Counted from the first letter of the stretch, positions 24,377 to 32,072 are shown. The stretch is DNA of 61,605 bases from JBFKQC01 sp041627895 (GCA_041627895.1 JBFKQC010000015.1:1-61605); one strand, 5' to 3'. The notes: a model not told the origin generated them from the letters alone. Program-made: numbers and translations.

Positions 24377-24906
24377 GCCGGCGTCCCGGGCGGCAGGTGG
24401 CGCCAGACCTGCATGCGGCCGTATTGCGGGTGCACGAAGTCGTCCTCGCGGGTGCAGCCGAGCCGCTCGGCCAACGCGATCGAGCGGAGGTTGCCATCGG
24501 TGATCAGGCTGATCGCGGTGGTCCAGCCGAGTTCCCGGTAGGCGAAATCGAGCGACGCTTGGGCGGCCTCGGCGGCGATCCCGCGGCCCTCGCCCGCGGC
24601 GAAGAGCGACCAGGCGATTTCCGGCTCGGGCCAGTCCGGCGGATAGAACGGCCCGACCACGCCCAGGGGCTGGTCCGTCACCCGGTCGGCGACGACGAAG
24701 CGGCCGTAGCCGCGAAGCTGCCAGTGGCCGACGATCTCGCCGAGCTGTTCGAAGGCCTGGGCGCTCGTGAATGGCCCGCCGAGAAAGCGGGTTCGCCCGG
24801 CATCGGTGCGGAACGCCGCATAGGCCTCGAAATCGCTCCAACGCGCGGCGCGGAGCGTCAGCCGCCCGGTCCTGAGCGTCGGGATATGCAGCGTGGTTCC
24901 GCTCAT
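24373..24906 (-). CDS. GNAT acetyltransferase, tandem copy 3
   Basis: 177 residues from the ATG at 24906. Core motifs are LRTGRLTLRAARWSDFEAY, EIAWSLFAAGEGRGIAAEAAQASLDF and LRSIALAERLGCTRE. Copy 3 is the most diverged (RGIAAEAAQ instead of KGLAFEAAS). It is the first of the trio after ffh, 136 nt beyond the ffh stop at 25043. An in-frame extension to 25029 is unlike GNATs and was not used. Confidence 0.87.
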   Translation of the reverse strand: MSGTTLHIPTLRTGRLTLRAARWSDFEAYAAFRTDAGRTRFLGGPFTSAQAFEQLGEIVGHWQLRGYGRFVVADRVTDQPLGVVGPFYPPDWPEPEIAWSLFAAGEGRGIAAEAAQASLDFAYRELGWTTAISLITDGNLRSIALAERLGCTREDDFVHPQYGRMQVWRHLPPGTPA

Positions 24907-25042
24907 GCGGCGCCGGCCAAACGGGCGCGCTGCCGCGCGGCTCTGATCGACGCAACCGCAAGGCAACGCCCATTCGCGGGCCGGGCGCAGGTGGCGGCGG
25001 CGCGCCATGCGTATTTGCAGCGAGAACAAGGACCCATGCGCG

Positions 25043-26527
25043 TCATTTCTTCTTGCCGAGCCCGGACAGGCCGGCGGGAAGCTGCATGCCGCCGCCGAGA
25101 CCCGGCAGGCCGCCCGCGGGCATCTTGCCCATCGACTTCGCCGCGGCCTCGATATCCGCCTGGCTCGGGCCGCCCTTGCCGAACATGCCCTTCATCGCCT
25201 GTTTCAGCATGCCGCCCTTGCCCATCTTGCCGAGGCGTTTCATCATGTCGGACATCTGGCGCTGCATTTTCAGAAGCCGGTTCAACTCGCTCACTTCCAG
25301 CCCGGCGCCGGCGGCGATGCGCTTCTTGCGCGAGGCCTGCAGAAGCTGCGGGTTGGCGCGTTCCTTCTTGGTCATCGACTGGATCAGAGCGATCTGGCGC
25401 CTGACCATCTTGTCGTCGACGCCGGCCTCGGACATTTGCTTCTGCATCTTTCCGACTCCGGGCAGCATCGACATCATGCCCTCCATGCCGCCCATCTTGA
25501 GCATCTGCTCGAGCTGCATCCGAAGGTCGTTCATGTTGAACTGGCCCTTCTGGAAGCGCTTCATCATGCGCTCGGCCTGTTCCTGCTCGATCGTCGCCTG
25601 GGCCTTTTCGACCAGCGAGACGATGTCGCCCATGCCGAGGATGCGGCCGGCGATGCGTTCGGGATGGAATTCCTCGAGCGCGTCCATCTTCTCGCCGAGG
25701 CCGACGAACTTGATCGGCTTGCCGGTGACCGCGCGCATCGAAAGCGCCGCGCCGCCGCGGCCGTCGCCGTCCATCCGGGTCAGCACCACGCCGGTGATGC
25801 CGATGTCGCGGTCGAAGGCCTCGGCGACGTTGACCGCGTCCTGGCCGGTCAGCCCGTCGACCACGAGGAGCGTCTCGCGCGGGTTGGCCACGTCGCGCAC
25901 CTCGGCGGCCTGGGCGATCAGTTCGGCGTCGATATGCAGCCGCCCGGCGGTGTCGAGCATGTAGACGTCGTAGCCGCCCAGCGTCGCCTGCTGGCGCGCG
26001 CGCCTGGCGATGTCCACCGGGGTCTGGCCGGGCACGATCGGCAGCGTGTCGACGCCGATCTGGCCGCCGAGGATCGCAAGCTGTTCCATCGCCGCGGGGC
26101 GGTTGGTGTCCAGCGACGCCATCAGCACGCGCTTGCCGTTCACCTCCTTGAGGCGACGCGCGAGCTTGGCCGTGGTGGTGGTCTTGCCGCCGCCCTGCAG
26201 GCCGACCATCAGGATCGGCGCGGGCGGGTTGTCGATCTTGAGCTGGCCGATCTCGGCGCCGTCGCCGGCAAGCACGTGCACCAGTTCGTCATGCACGATC
26301 TTGACCACCTGCTGGCCGGGCGTGACGGACCTGGTGACGGCCTGGCCGGTGGCCTTGTCCTGCACCGCCTTGACGAAGTCGCGCGCCACGCTCAGCGAAA
26401 CGTCGGCCTCCAGAAGCGCCACGCGCACCTCGCGCAGCGCCGTCTTGACGTCGTCTTCCGAAAGCGCGCCCTGCTTGGTCAGCCGGTCGAAGACGCCGGA
26501 GAGGCGTTCGGAGAGATTTTCGAACAT
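25043..26527 (-). CDS. ffh: Signal recognition particle protein Ffh
   Basis: 494 residues. N domain (1-85); G domain with the P-loop GLQGGGKTTTTAKLA near 105, the DTAGRLHID motif and TRMDGDGRGGAALS; Met-rich M domain after about 310 ending in the GLGGGM-rich tail. It binds 4.5S RNA and signal sequences and docks with FtsY for co-translational membrane targeting. A 190-nt upstream region holds two GC dyads (26588-26623 with ends TCGCCCCCGT/ACGGGGGGCGA, and 26641-26663 CCGGAAG/CTTCCGG) and probably the promoter. No 4.5S RNA gene was recognised here. Confidence 0.97.
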   Translation of the reverse strand: MFENLSERLSGVFDRLTKQGALSEDDVKTALREVRVALLEADVSLSVARDFVKAVQDKATGQAVTRSVTPGQQVVKIVHDELVHVLAGDGAEIGQLKIDNPPAPILMVGLQGGGKTTTTAKLARRLKEVNGKRVLMASLDTNRPAAMEQLAILGGQIGVDTLPIVPGQTPVDIARRARQQATLGGYDVYMLDTAGRLHIDAELIAQAAEVRDVANPRETLLVVDGLTGQDAVNVAEAFDRDIGITGVVLTRMDGDGRGGAALSMRAVTGKPIKFVGLGEKMDALEEFHPERIAGRILGMGDIVSLVEKAQATIEQEQAERMMKRFQKGQFNMNDLRMQLEQMLKMGGMEGMMSMLPGVGKMQKQMSEAGVDDKMVRRQIALIQSMTKKERANPQLLQASRKKRIAAGAGLEVSELNRLLKMQRQMSDMMKRLGKMGKGGMLKQAMKGMFGKGGPSQADIEAAAKSMGKMPAGGLPGLGGGMQLPAGLSGLGKKK

Positions 26528-26720
26528 CGCGCGGCTCCTTCGGTCCTGTTGCCCACTGCCCCCATATAGGGAGCGCTCAAACGCGTTTCGCCCCCGTGGG
26601 CGCGACGCGCTGACGGGGGGCGATCCCGGACGGTCCGGGACCGGAAGCTTGCACCACTTCCGGAATTCGCTGGGGTCTAGAGCAGATCGCGCCGGCGAGT
26701 CAAGTATCCGCGGCAGGCGG

Positions 26721-26825
26721 TCACTTGCGGATCTTGCCGAAATAGAGGCTGCGCACCTTCATCGTCAGGGCGAGGCCGGTGAAGATCAGCGCCGCGGCGA
26801 GCGAAAGAAACGCGCGAAATGCCAT
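26721..26825 (-). CDS. Small single-span membrane protein (34 residues)
   Basis: MAFRAFLSLAAALIFTGL opens a single hydrophobic helix (about 3-22), followed by a short basic tail KVRSLYFGKIRK, a positive-inside pattern. GGGAG lies about 9 nt before the ATG. The codons end mostly in G or C. It stands alone between ffh and the divergent VOC gene. I cannot name a family; it could be a conserved small membrane protein or chance. Confidence 0.45.
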   Translation of the reverse strand: MAFRAFLSLAAALIFTGLALTMKVRSLYFGKIRK

Positions 26826-26921
26826 GATGACTATCTCCCGGGTGCGAAATTCCTTGGAAAAGCTTGTGATTTCGGGGCGGAAATTGCAGGGAATGCCAGC
26901 GGTATGGCATAGGGAGCGGCG

Positions 26922-27308
26922 ATGCGGATCACCGGATTCGACCATATCGTCCTGTCGTGCCGCGACGTCGCGGCGACGGTGGCGTTCTATCGCGACGTCC
27001 TGGGGCTGCGCGCGGTCGAGGAGCGGCCGGGCAAGTGGTCGCTTCATTTCGGGGCGCACAAGATCAGCCTGCAGGACGAGGCGGCAAGGCCCGCGCTGGC
27101 GGTGAACACGCTGCCGGGAACCGGGAATTTCTGCGTGCTGGCGGAGACGCCGGTCGAAGAGATCGCCGCGCGGCTCGATGCCGCGGGCGTCGAGGTGCTG
27201 AGCGCGCCGGCGCGGCGCGACGGGGCGCTGGGGCCGATCCGCTCGGTGCATTTCCGCGACCCCGATGGCAACCTTGTGGAAATCGCCAACCCGGACCGCC
27301 GGGCGTAA
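26922..27308 (+). CDS. VOC-superfamily (glyoxalase/dioxygenase fold) protein
   Basis: 128 residues, two beta-alpha-beta-beta-beta modules. It opens GFDHIVLSCRDVAATVAFYRDVLGL, a metal-ligand His plus the usual helix, and closes HFRDPDGNLVEIANP with the C-terminal Glu ligand. Fits the virulence/fosfomycin-type single-domain VOC group annotated as glyoxalase-like; no specific reaction is shown. AGGGAGCGGCG precedes the ATG. It lies 87 nt upstream of a LysR gene in the same direction. Confidence 0.88.
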   Translation: MRITGFDHIVLSCRDVAATVAFYRDVLGLRAVEERPGKWSLHFGAHKISLQDEAARPALAVNTLPGTGNFCVLAETPVEEIAARLDAAGVEVLSAPARRDGALGPIRSVHFRDPDGNLVEIANPDRRA

Positions 27309-27325
27309 GGCAGCGCCCCCGGCAC

Positions 27326-27365
27326 GATTTGGTCCTTGCGTTCTCGAACGCAACGGCGCCAAATC
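27326..27365. promoter_or_regulatory. Nested dyads between VOC and LysR genes
   Basis: An inner perfect dyad TTGCGTTC/GAACGCAA (27336-27343 and 27346-27353, 2-nt spacer) lies inside an outer dyad GATTTGG/CCAAATC (27326-27332 and 27359-27365). It ends 30 nt before the LysR start. It may be the autoregulatory site of that LysR protein or a terminator for the VOC gene; no T run favours the first. Confidence 0.45.
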
Positions 27366-27395
27366 GGTCCGATCTGTTTGGAGGCGCACAATCCT

Positions 27396-28283
27396 ATGCC
27401 GGTCGACAACTGGGACGAGATCCGCACCGCCTATCATGTCGCCCGCCTGGGCACCGTCAGCGGTGCGGCCGAGGCGCTGGGCGTGCATCATGCCACGGTA
27501 ATCCGCCATATCGACGCGCTGGAGGCGCGGCTCGGGGCCAAGCTGTTCCAGCGCCACGCCCGCGGCTACACGGCGACCGAGGCCGGCGCCGACCTGCTGC
27601 AGGTGGCGCAGACCACCGACGACCAGTTCACCCAGCTTGCCGGGCGCATCCGCGGCCGCGGCGAGGAAGTGACGGGCGAGCTGATCGTGACGACGCTGTC
27701 CGGCATCGCGCCCCTGTTGATCCCGTCGCTGGTGAAGTTCCAGGATGCGCATCCCGACCTGGTCGTGCGGCTCTTGACCGGCGAGCGGCTGTTTCGGCTG
27801 GAATACGGCGAGGCGCATGTCGCGATCCGTGCCGGCGCGCCGCCGGAAGAGCCCGACAACGTGGTGCAGGCGTTCTGCCGGCAGAAGGGGGCGATGTATG
27901 CCTCGAAGGCCTATGTCGAGCGCTTCGGGCTGCCGAAGGATGCGCGCGACCTCAAGGGCCACCGCTTCGTCTGCCACGACAGCGAAACCGCGCGGTCGCC
28001 GTTCGACCGCTGGATCCGCGCCAACATCCCGCCCGAGCAGATCAGCTTTCGCGCAACCGAGCAGTGGGTGCTGCACCGGGCGATCCTGGACGGGGCCGGC
28101 ATCGGGTTCGTGGCGCTGTGGCAGGCCGAGAACCATCCCGATCTCGTCGAGGTGATGCCCGAGCGCGAGGACTGGACGGCCGATCTGTGGCTGGTGACGC
28201 ACGTGGATCTGCACCGGACCATGAAGGTGCAGTGCTTCACCTCGTTCCTGAAGGAAGAGGCGAAAGGCTGGCCGACCGGGTAG
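27396..28283 (+). CDS. LysR-family transcriptional regulator
   Basis: 295 residues. The N-terminal winged HTH spans about 5-63 with TVSGAAEALGVHHATVIRHIDALEARLG, and the effector-binding domain follows (VTGELIVTTLSGIAPLLIPSL). The ATG at 27396 with GGAGG about 12 nt upstream is preferred to the longer open frame from 27336, which would translate the dyads. Target unknown. A divergent partner gene is absent; the upstream VOC gene runs in the same direction and may be its target. Confidence 0.9.
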   Translation: MPVDNWDEIRTAYHVARLGTVSGAAEALGVHHATVIRHIDALEARLGAKLFQRHARGYTATEAGADLLQVAQTTDDQFTQLAGRIRGRGEEVTGELIVTTLSGIAPLLIPSLVKFQDAHPDLVVRLLTGERLFRLEYGEAHVAIRAGAPPEEPDNVVQAFCRQKGAMYASKAYVERFGLPKDARDLKGHRFVCHDSETARSPFDRWIRANIPPEQISFRATEQWVLHRAILDGAGIGFVALWQAENHPDLVEVMPEREDWTADLWLVTHVDLHRTMKVQCFTSFLKEEAKGWPTG

Positions 28284-28361
28284 GTGCCGGCGCGGGCCTG
28301 CCCGGGGGCTGCCGAATTGAGTGCCTGCGGCACGCTCTTCTGGCACTTCGTGCGGATTGGC

Positions 28362-28414
28362 GGGGCGCCGTCCCCCCAAGCCCCCCTGCGCTGCTTCCGG
28401 CCGGATGAAACAGC
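28362..28414. repeat. Dispersed intergenic element, copy C
   Basis: GGGGCGCCGTCCCCCC, a C-rich run, then TTCCGGCCGGATGAAACAGCC. It is the most diverged copy. It occupies the convergent gap between the LysR stop (28283) and the ArsR stop (28416), where a terminator would be expected. Confidence 0.5.
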
Positions 28415-28415
28415 C

Positions 28416-28748
28416 TCAGGGGGCGTCGTCGCCGAATTCGGCGGCGAGGAAGCGCTCGAAGGCGTCGAGGTTGACCGGCTCGAACTGGCCGAAGCCCTGC
28501 ATCCAGACGCTGGCGGCCTTCAGCGCATCCGGGTCCAGCTTGCACCATTTCACCCGCCCGCGCTTTTCCTGCGCGATCAGCCCGGCGGCGGCGAGGATCG
28601 CCAGGTGTTTGGAGATGGCGGCAAGCGACATCTCGAAGGGCTCCGCCACATCGGTCACGGCCATGTCGTCCTCGAGCAGCATCTCCAGGATTGCGCGCCG
28701 CGTCGGGTCGGCGATGGCGGCGAATACGGCGTCGAGGCTCGGCTCCAT
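28416..28748 (-). CDS. ArsR-family winged-helix repressor
   Basis: 110 residues. The HTH reads LDAVFAAIADPTRRAILEMLLEDDMAVTDVAEPFEMSLAAISKHLAIL, typical of the SdpR/metal-independent ArsR group usually paired with an AHSA1/SRPBCC gene. No metal-binding CxC is seen. The start at 28748 (MEPSLDAVF) is the usual family start; the frame is open to 28841. A perfect dyad lies 33-48 nt upstream. The expected SRPBCC partner is missing in the window: downstream is only the dispersed repeat and a convergent gene. Confidence 0.87.
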   Translation of the reverse strand: MEPSLDAVFAAIADPTRRAILEMLLEDDMAVTDVAEPFEMSLAAISKHLAILAAAGLIAQEKRGRVKWCKLDPDALKAASVWMQGFGQFEPVNLDAFERFLAAEFGDDAP

Positions 28749-28780
28749 GCGCCGGCGATAGGCCGGAGCGGGGCGAAAGG

Positions 28781-28796
28781 TCAACCGTTCGGTTGA
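28781..28796. promoter_or_regulatory. ArsR operator-like palindrome
   Basis: TCAACCG and CGGTTGA with a 2-nt TT spacer form a perfect 16-nt dyad centred about 40 nt upstream of the ArsR start, in the position expected for autorepression. The TCAACC-N-GGTTGA form is one I associate with ArsR regulators of the AHSA1-linked type. Confidence 0.55.
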
Positions 28797-28885
28797 ATAT
28801 GCAGGCGCGGCCGCCGCGGGTGCGGCAGGTTTGCGTCGCACAGTTTTCCATTAAAAAACAATATGTTAAGCCAAGCTTTCCGTGC

Positions 28886-28914
28886 TTGACTCTGACCGGG
28901 TGCGTTTCTAGGTT
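28886..28914 (+). promoter_or_regulatory. Sigma-70-type promoter of the Fo ATP synthase operon
   Basis: TTGACT (28886-28891), 17-nt spacer, TAGGTT (28909-28914). It lies 28 nt before the atpI GTG start, with an AT-rich stretch immediately upstream (28848-28878) that may act as an UP element. This is the best-looking housekeeping promoter in the window. Confidence 0.7.
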
Positions 28915-28942
28915 CCGCGCGAGCGATCGAAGGGTCAGACGG

Positions 28943-29269
28943 GTGGCCGATCCGGCGGAAAGGGAACGGCTGGAGAGCCTGAAAAAGCGGATCGAGGCGG
29001 CCAAGGGCGCCCACACGCCGCGGCCGAAGATCGAAGAGCACCATTCCCAGGCGCATCTCGCCTGGCGCATGGTGATCGAGCTGGTGGCGGGCATCGTCAT
29101 CGGCTTCGCGATGGGATACGGGCTGGACGCCCTGTTCGGCACGATGCCGGTATTCCTCGTGGTGATGACATTGCTGGGCTTCGCCGCCGGGGTGCGCACC
29201 ATGCTGCGCTCGGCCCGCGAGGTTCAGGACGAGGCCGCGCGGGAAACCGCGCAGAAAGACGAGGACTGA
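28943..29269 (+). CDS. atpI: F0F1 ATP synthase assembly protein I (AtpI)
   Basis: 108 residues from a GTG. A charged N-terminal coil (ERERLESLKKRIEAAKG) is followed by two membrane hairpin segments (MVIELVAGIVIGFAMGYGLDAL and VFLVVMTLLGFAAGVRTML) and a charged tail, the standard AtpI layout. It aids c-ring assembly. Expression should come from the promoter at 28886. Its stop is 3 nt before atpB. Confidence 0.9.
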   Translation: MADPAERERLESLKKRIEAAKGAHTPRPKIEEHHSQAHLAWRMVIELVAGIVIGFAMGYGLDALFGTMPVFLVVMTLLGFAAGVRTMLRSAREVQDEAARETAQKDED

Positions 29270-29272
29270 GAC

Positions 29273-30022
29273 GTGGCGACGGAAGAGACGAGCGGCGGGC
29301 TGGAGTTTCACCCGATGGACCAGTTTCTCGTGACACCGCTTTTCGGCGGCGACACGGTCAACTGGTACACGCCGACCAACGTGACGCTCTGGATGTTCAT
29401 CACCGTTCTGGCGATCGCCGCGCTTCTGGTGCTGGGCACGCGCGGGCGCGCGATCGTGCCGAACCGGGTGCAGTCGGTGGCGGAACTGGCCTACGGCTTC
29501 ATCTACAAGATGGTCGAGGACATCACCGGCAAGGACGGGGTCAAGTACTTCCCCTACATCATGACGCTGTTCATGTTCATCGTGTTCTCGAACATGCTCG
29601 GGTTGCTGCCGATGTCGTTCACCACCACCAGCCACATCGCGGTGACCGCGGTGATGGCGGTCGCGGTGTTCCTCTCGGTCACGATCCTCGGCTTCGTGCT
29701 GCACGGCGTGGCGTTTCTCAGGCTGTTCTGGATCGACGCCGCGCCGCTGGCGCTGCGCCCGATCCTGGCGGTGATCGAGGTGATTTCCTACTTCGTCCGC
29801 CCGGTCAGCCACTCGATCCGACTTGCCGGCAACATGATGGCCGGACACGCGGTGATCAAGGTCTTCGCCGCCTTCGCGGCGCTGGCGCTGATCTCGCCGA
29901 TCTCGATCCTGGCGATCACCGCGATCTACGCGCTCGAGACGCTGGTGGCCTTCATTCAGGCCTACGTGTTCACCATCCTGACCTGCGTCTACCTGCGCGA
30001 CGCGCTGCATCCGCATCACTAA
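29273..30022 (+). CDS. atpB: ATP synthase Fo subunit a
   Basis: 249 residues from a GTG. Multi-span subunit a with the essential arginine in SHSIRLAGNMMAGH near residue 185. It forms the half-channels that pass protons to the c ring. Preceded by FHPMDQFLVTPLFGG, the usual N terminus. Lies between atpI and atpE in the standard alphaproteobacterial order. Confidence 0.97.
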   Translation: MATEETSGGLEFHPMDQFLVTPLFGGDTVNWYTPTNVTLWMFITVLAIAALLVLGTRGRAIVPNRVQSVAELAYGFIYKMVEDITGKDGVKYFPYIMTLFMFIVFSNMLGLLPMSFTTTSHIAVTAVMAVAVFLSVTILGFVLHGVAFLRLFWIDAAPLALRPILAVIEVISYFVRPVSHSIRLAGNMMAGHAVIKVFAAFAALALISPISILAITAIYALETLVAFIQAYVFTILTCVYLRDALHPHH

Positions 30023-30080
30023 CGGGCGGTGCGTGCAGGCACGCACCCCACAGCAAGCTTCCAATGTAAGGAGAAAGATC

Positions 30081-30317
30081 ATGGAAGAAGCAATCACCAC
30101 CGGTCTCGCCTATGCTGGCGCGGGTCTCGCTTGCACCGGCATGGGCGGCGCCGCCGTCGGCGTGGGCCACGTGGTCGGCAACTACCTCAGCGGCGCGCTG
30201 CGCAACCCGTCGGCCGCGGGCGGCCAGGTTGCCACGATGTTCATCGGTATCGCCTTCGCCGAAGCGCTCGGGATTTTCTCGTTCCTGGTCGCGCTTCTGC
30301 TGATGTTCGCCGTCTGA
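30081..30317 (+). CDS. atpE: ATP synthase Fo subunit c
   Basis: 78 residues, two membrane helices around the polar loop LRNPSA; the proton-carrying glutamate is in IAFAEALGIF. Proton type, since no sodium-binding Gln/Ser pair is obvious. A strong AAGGAG site precedes the ATG, as expected for the most highly expressed subunit. A hairpin in the next gap may protect this part of the mRNA. Confidence 0.97.
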   Translation: MEEAITTGLAYAGAGLACTGMGGAAVGVGHVVGNYLSGALRNPSAAGGQVATMFIGIAFAEALGIFSFLVALLLMFAV

Positions 30318-30344
30318 TCTCTGATACTCTCCTTACGGGCCGGG

Positions 30345-30362
30345 CGGGCAGGGGCCTGCCCG
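30345..30362 (+). other. mRNA hairpin between atpE and the b' gene
   Basis: CGGGCAG (30345-30351) and CTGCCCG (30356-30362) form a 7-bp stem with a 4-nt loop, in the 72-nt gap after atpE. No T run follows. Similar hairpins after atpE often limit processing and so raise c relative to the other subunits; here that role is inference. Confidence 0.4.
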
Positions 30363-30389
30363 GCGTGACCGAGGACTTCGGAGGACGAC

Positions 30390-30956
30390 ATGGCAACTGA
30401 AACGGAAAGCGAAGGCACCGGGGCCGCCGGCCAGGCGGCGGATGCCGCGCATGGCGGGGCCGAGGCCGTCGGCATGCCGCAGCTCGATTTCTCGACCTTC
30501 CCCAACCAGATATTCTGGCTGGTGGTGACGCTGGTCGCGATCTACCTGATCCTGAGCCGCGTCGCGCTGCCCCGGATCGCCAGCGTGCTGGCCGAACGCC
30601 AGGGCACGATCACCAACGACATCGCCGCGGCCGAAGAGCTGAAGCTGAAGGCCGAAGAGGCCGAGGTCGCCTATAACCAGGCGCTCGCCGATGCCCGCGC
30701 CGAGGCACAGAAGATCGTCGCCGAGGCGAGGGCCGAGATTCAGGCCGACCTGGACGCCGCGACCGCGAAAGCCGATGCCGAGATCGCGGTCAAGGCGGCG
30801 GAATCCGAGAAGGCGATCGCCGAGATCCGCGCGGGCGCGCTGGAAAGCGTCAGGGAAGTCGCGACCGAGGCGGCCGCCGACATCATCGCGTCGATGGGCG
30901 GCAAGGCGGATGCCAAGGCGGTCGGCGCGGCCGTGTCCGGGCGCATGAAGGGATAG
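30390..30956 (+). CDS. atpF2: ATP synthase Fo subunit b' (second b-type stalk subunit)
   Basis: 188 residues: an Ala/Glu-rich N-terminal extension, one membrane segment (QIFWLVVTLVAIYLILSRVALP), then a long charged coiled coil with Ala/Glu heptads. Photosynthetic and related alphaproteobacteria have paired b and b' subunits, and the order b'-b here matches. It links Fo to F1 as half of the heterodimeric peripheral stalk. Confidence 0.93.
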   Translation: MATETESEGTGAAGQAADAAHGGAEAVGMPQLDFSTFPNQIFWLVVTLVAIYLILSRVALPRIASVLAERQGTITNDIAAAEELKLKAEEAEVAYNQALADARAEAQKIVAEARAEIQADLDAATAKADAEIAVKAAESEKAIAEIRAGALESVREVATEAAADIIASMGGKADAKAVGAAVSGRMKG

Positions 30957-30961
30957 GGACG

Positions 30962-31516
30962 ATGACGAGACTAGCCATTCTCCTGGTTCTCGCCGCATCG
31001 CCGGCTCTGGCCGCGACGGGGCCGTTCATCTCGCTGAAGAACACCAACTTCATCGTGCTGATCGCGTTCCTGCTGTTCATCGGCGCGCTGGTCTATCTGA
31101 AGGTGCCGGGCATCGTCGCCGGCATGCTCGACAAGCGTGCCGACGCGATCCGTGCCGAACTGGACGAGGCCAAGGCGCTGCGCGAAGAGGCGCAGACGGT
31201 GCTGGCGACCTACGAGCGCAAGCAGCGCGAGGTCAAGGACCAGGCCGACCGCATCGTCGAACACGCCAGGGAAGAGGCGCGGCTGGCGGCGGAACAGGCC
31301 AAGGCGGACCTCAAGGCCTCGATGGCGCGCCGGATCGCCGCGGCCGAGGACCAGATCGCCTCGGCCCAGGCCAAGGTGGTGCGCGAGGTGCGCGACGAGG
31401 CCGTTGCGGTGGCGGTCGCCGCCGCGCGCGAGGTGATCGCCGCACAGATGACCGCCGCCCGCGGCAACAAGCTGATCGACGAGGCGATCGCGACGGTCGA
31501 GGCCAAGCTGCACTGA
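30962..31516 (+). CDS. atpF: ATP synthase Fo subunit b
   Basis: 184 residues. N-terminal hydrophobic segments including a signal-like MTRLAILLVLAASPALAA, then TNFIVLIAFLLFIGALVYLKV as the membrane anchor, followed by a long coiled coil rich in Ala, Glu, Arg. Last gene of the operon, 5 nt after b', ended by a strong terminator. The alpha, beta, gamma, delta and epsilon genes are not in this window. Confidence 0.94.
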   Translation: MTRLAILLVLAASPALAATGPFISLKNTNFIVLIAFLLFIGALVYLKVPGIVAGMLDKRADAIRAELDEAKALREEAQTVLATYERKQREVKDQADRIVEHAREEARLAAEQAKADLKASMARRIAAAEDQIASAQAKVVREVRDEAVAVAVAAAREVIAAQMTAARGNKLIDEAIATVEAKLH

Positions 31517-31542
31517 GGACCGGCGATCAGACGAGACGCAGG

Positions 31543-31566
31543 AAACCCGGCCGCGAGGCCGGGTTT
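31543..31566 (+). terminator. Intrinsic terminator of the Fo operon
   Basis: AAACCCGGCC (31543-31552), GCGA loop, GGCCGGGTTT (31557-31566), followed by TTCC. A textbook hairpin with the T run partly in the stem, 27 nt after the atpF stop. Confidence 0.88.
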
Positions 31567-31597
31567 TTCCGTTCCTGGGACTGCCAGGGGGTTACGG

Positions 31598-31656
31598 GCG
31601 CTCGCCGGGCCGGGCGGGACAGGAGAGTGCGGGCGGACGTGTCGCCCGGCGAGCGC
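31598..31656. repeat. 13-bp perfect inverted repeat
   Basis: GCGCTCGCCGGGC (31598-31610) and GCCCGGCGAGCGC (31644-31656), separated by 33 nt. It lies between the Fo terminator and the 3' end of the small leftward gene at 31666, so it may terminate that gene or be a protein site or vestige of a mobile element. Confidence 0.55.
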
Positions 31657-31665
31657 GTCGGCGCT

Positions 31666-31854
31666 TCAGATGCTGGCCCAGTCGGTATAGACCTGGCCCG
31701 GCCGCCGGACGGTCCGGACGGGGGCACGCCGGCGCGGCTCGGTCACGGCGATCTGGCTGGGAAGGCGGACGACGTAGCGGTCGGGGCGGTGCGCGGTGCA
31801 GAAGATCATCGGTTCATCCTTGGGCGTTTGCGGGTTGTCGTTCGATGCCACCAT
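31666..31854 (-). CDS. Small hypothetical protein (about 47-62 residues)
   Basis: Two starts are possible: ATG 31854 (MVASNDNPQTPK) or ATG 31809 (MIFCTAHRPDRYVV), the latter with AAGGATG at good spacing. From the second start the codons are strongly G/C-ending, like real genes here. The product is Arg/Pro-rich, without membrane segment or recognised domain, ending YTDWASI. An 11-nt-spaced dyad region GTTATC/GATAAC (31916-31928) upstream could serve as operator. Confidence 0.42.
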   Translation of the reverse strand: MVASNDNPQTPKDEPMIFCTAHRPDRYVVRLPSQIAVTEPRRRAPVRTVRRPGQVYTDWASI

Positions 31855-31915
31855 TGGGCGCCGACCCCCGCAGACAGGCAATATCGCCGCCCTGTCAGGC
31901 GATGACCCGTGCGCG

Positions 31916-31928
31916 GTTATCCGATAAC
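31916..31928. promoter_or_regulatory. Small palindrome between the small gene and the GntR gene
   Basis: GTTATC-C-GATAAC, perfect 6-bp arms with a single central base, within a relatively AT-rich 190-nt gap. About 60 nt upstream of the small leftward gene and about 145 nt beyond the GntR stop. Confidence 0.3.
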
Positions 31929-32072
31929 ACCTGCGCCAAGGCGTTGAGCAGGAAGCGTAATCCCCATGTCTTCAGAATTTGTTTCGGAGGCGCGCGGCAC
32001 GGCGCCCCGACACGCCTGCGGGGCGCCTGGAACGGCATTCGTCAAGCGGTTTCGAGCCCGCGTTCGGGCGGC

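Noticed and set aside
26677..26910. Alternative 77-codon minus-strand frame overlapping the small membrane protein
   Set aside because: No hydrophobic or conserved pattern and poorer ribosome site than the 34-residue frame.
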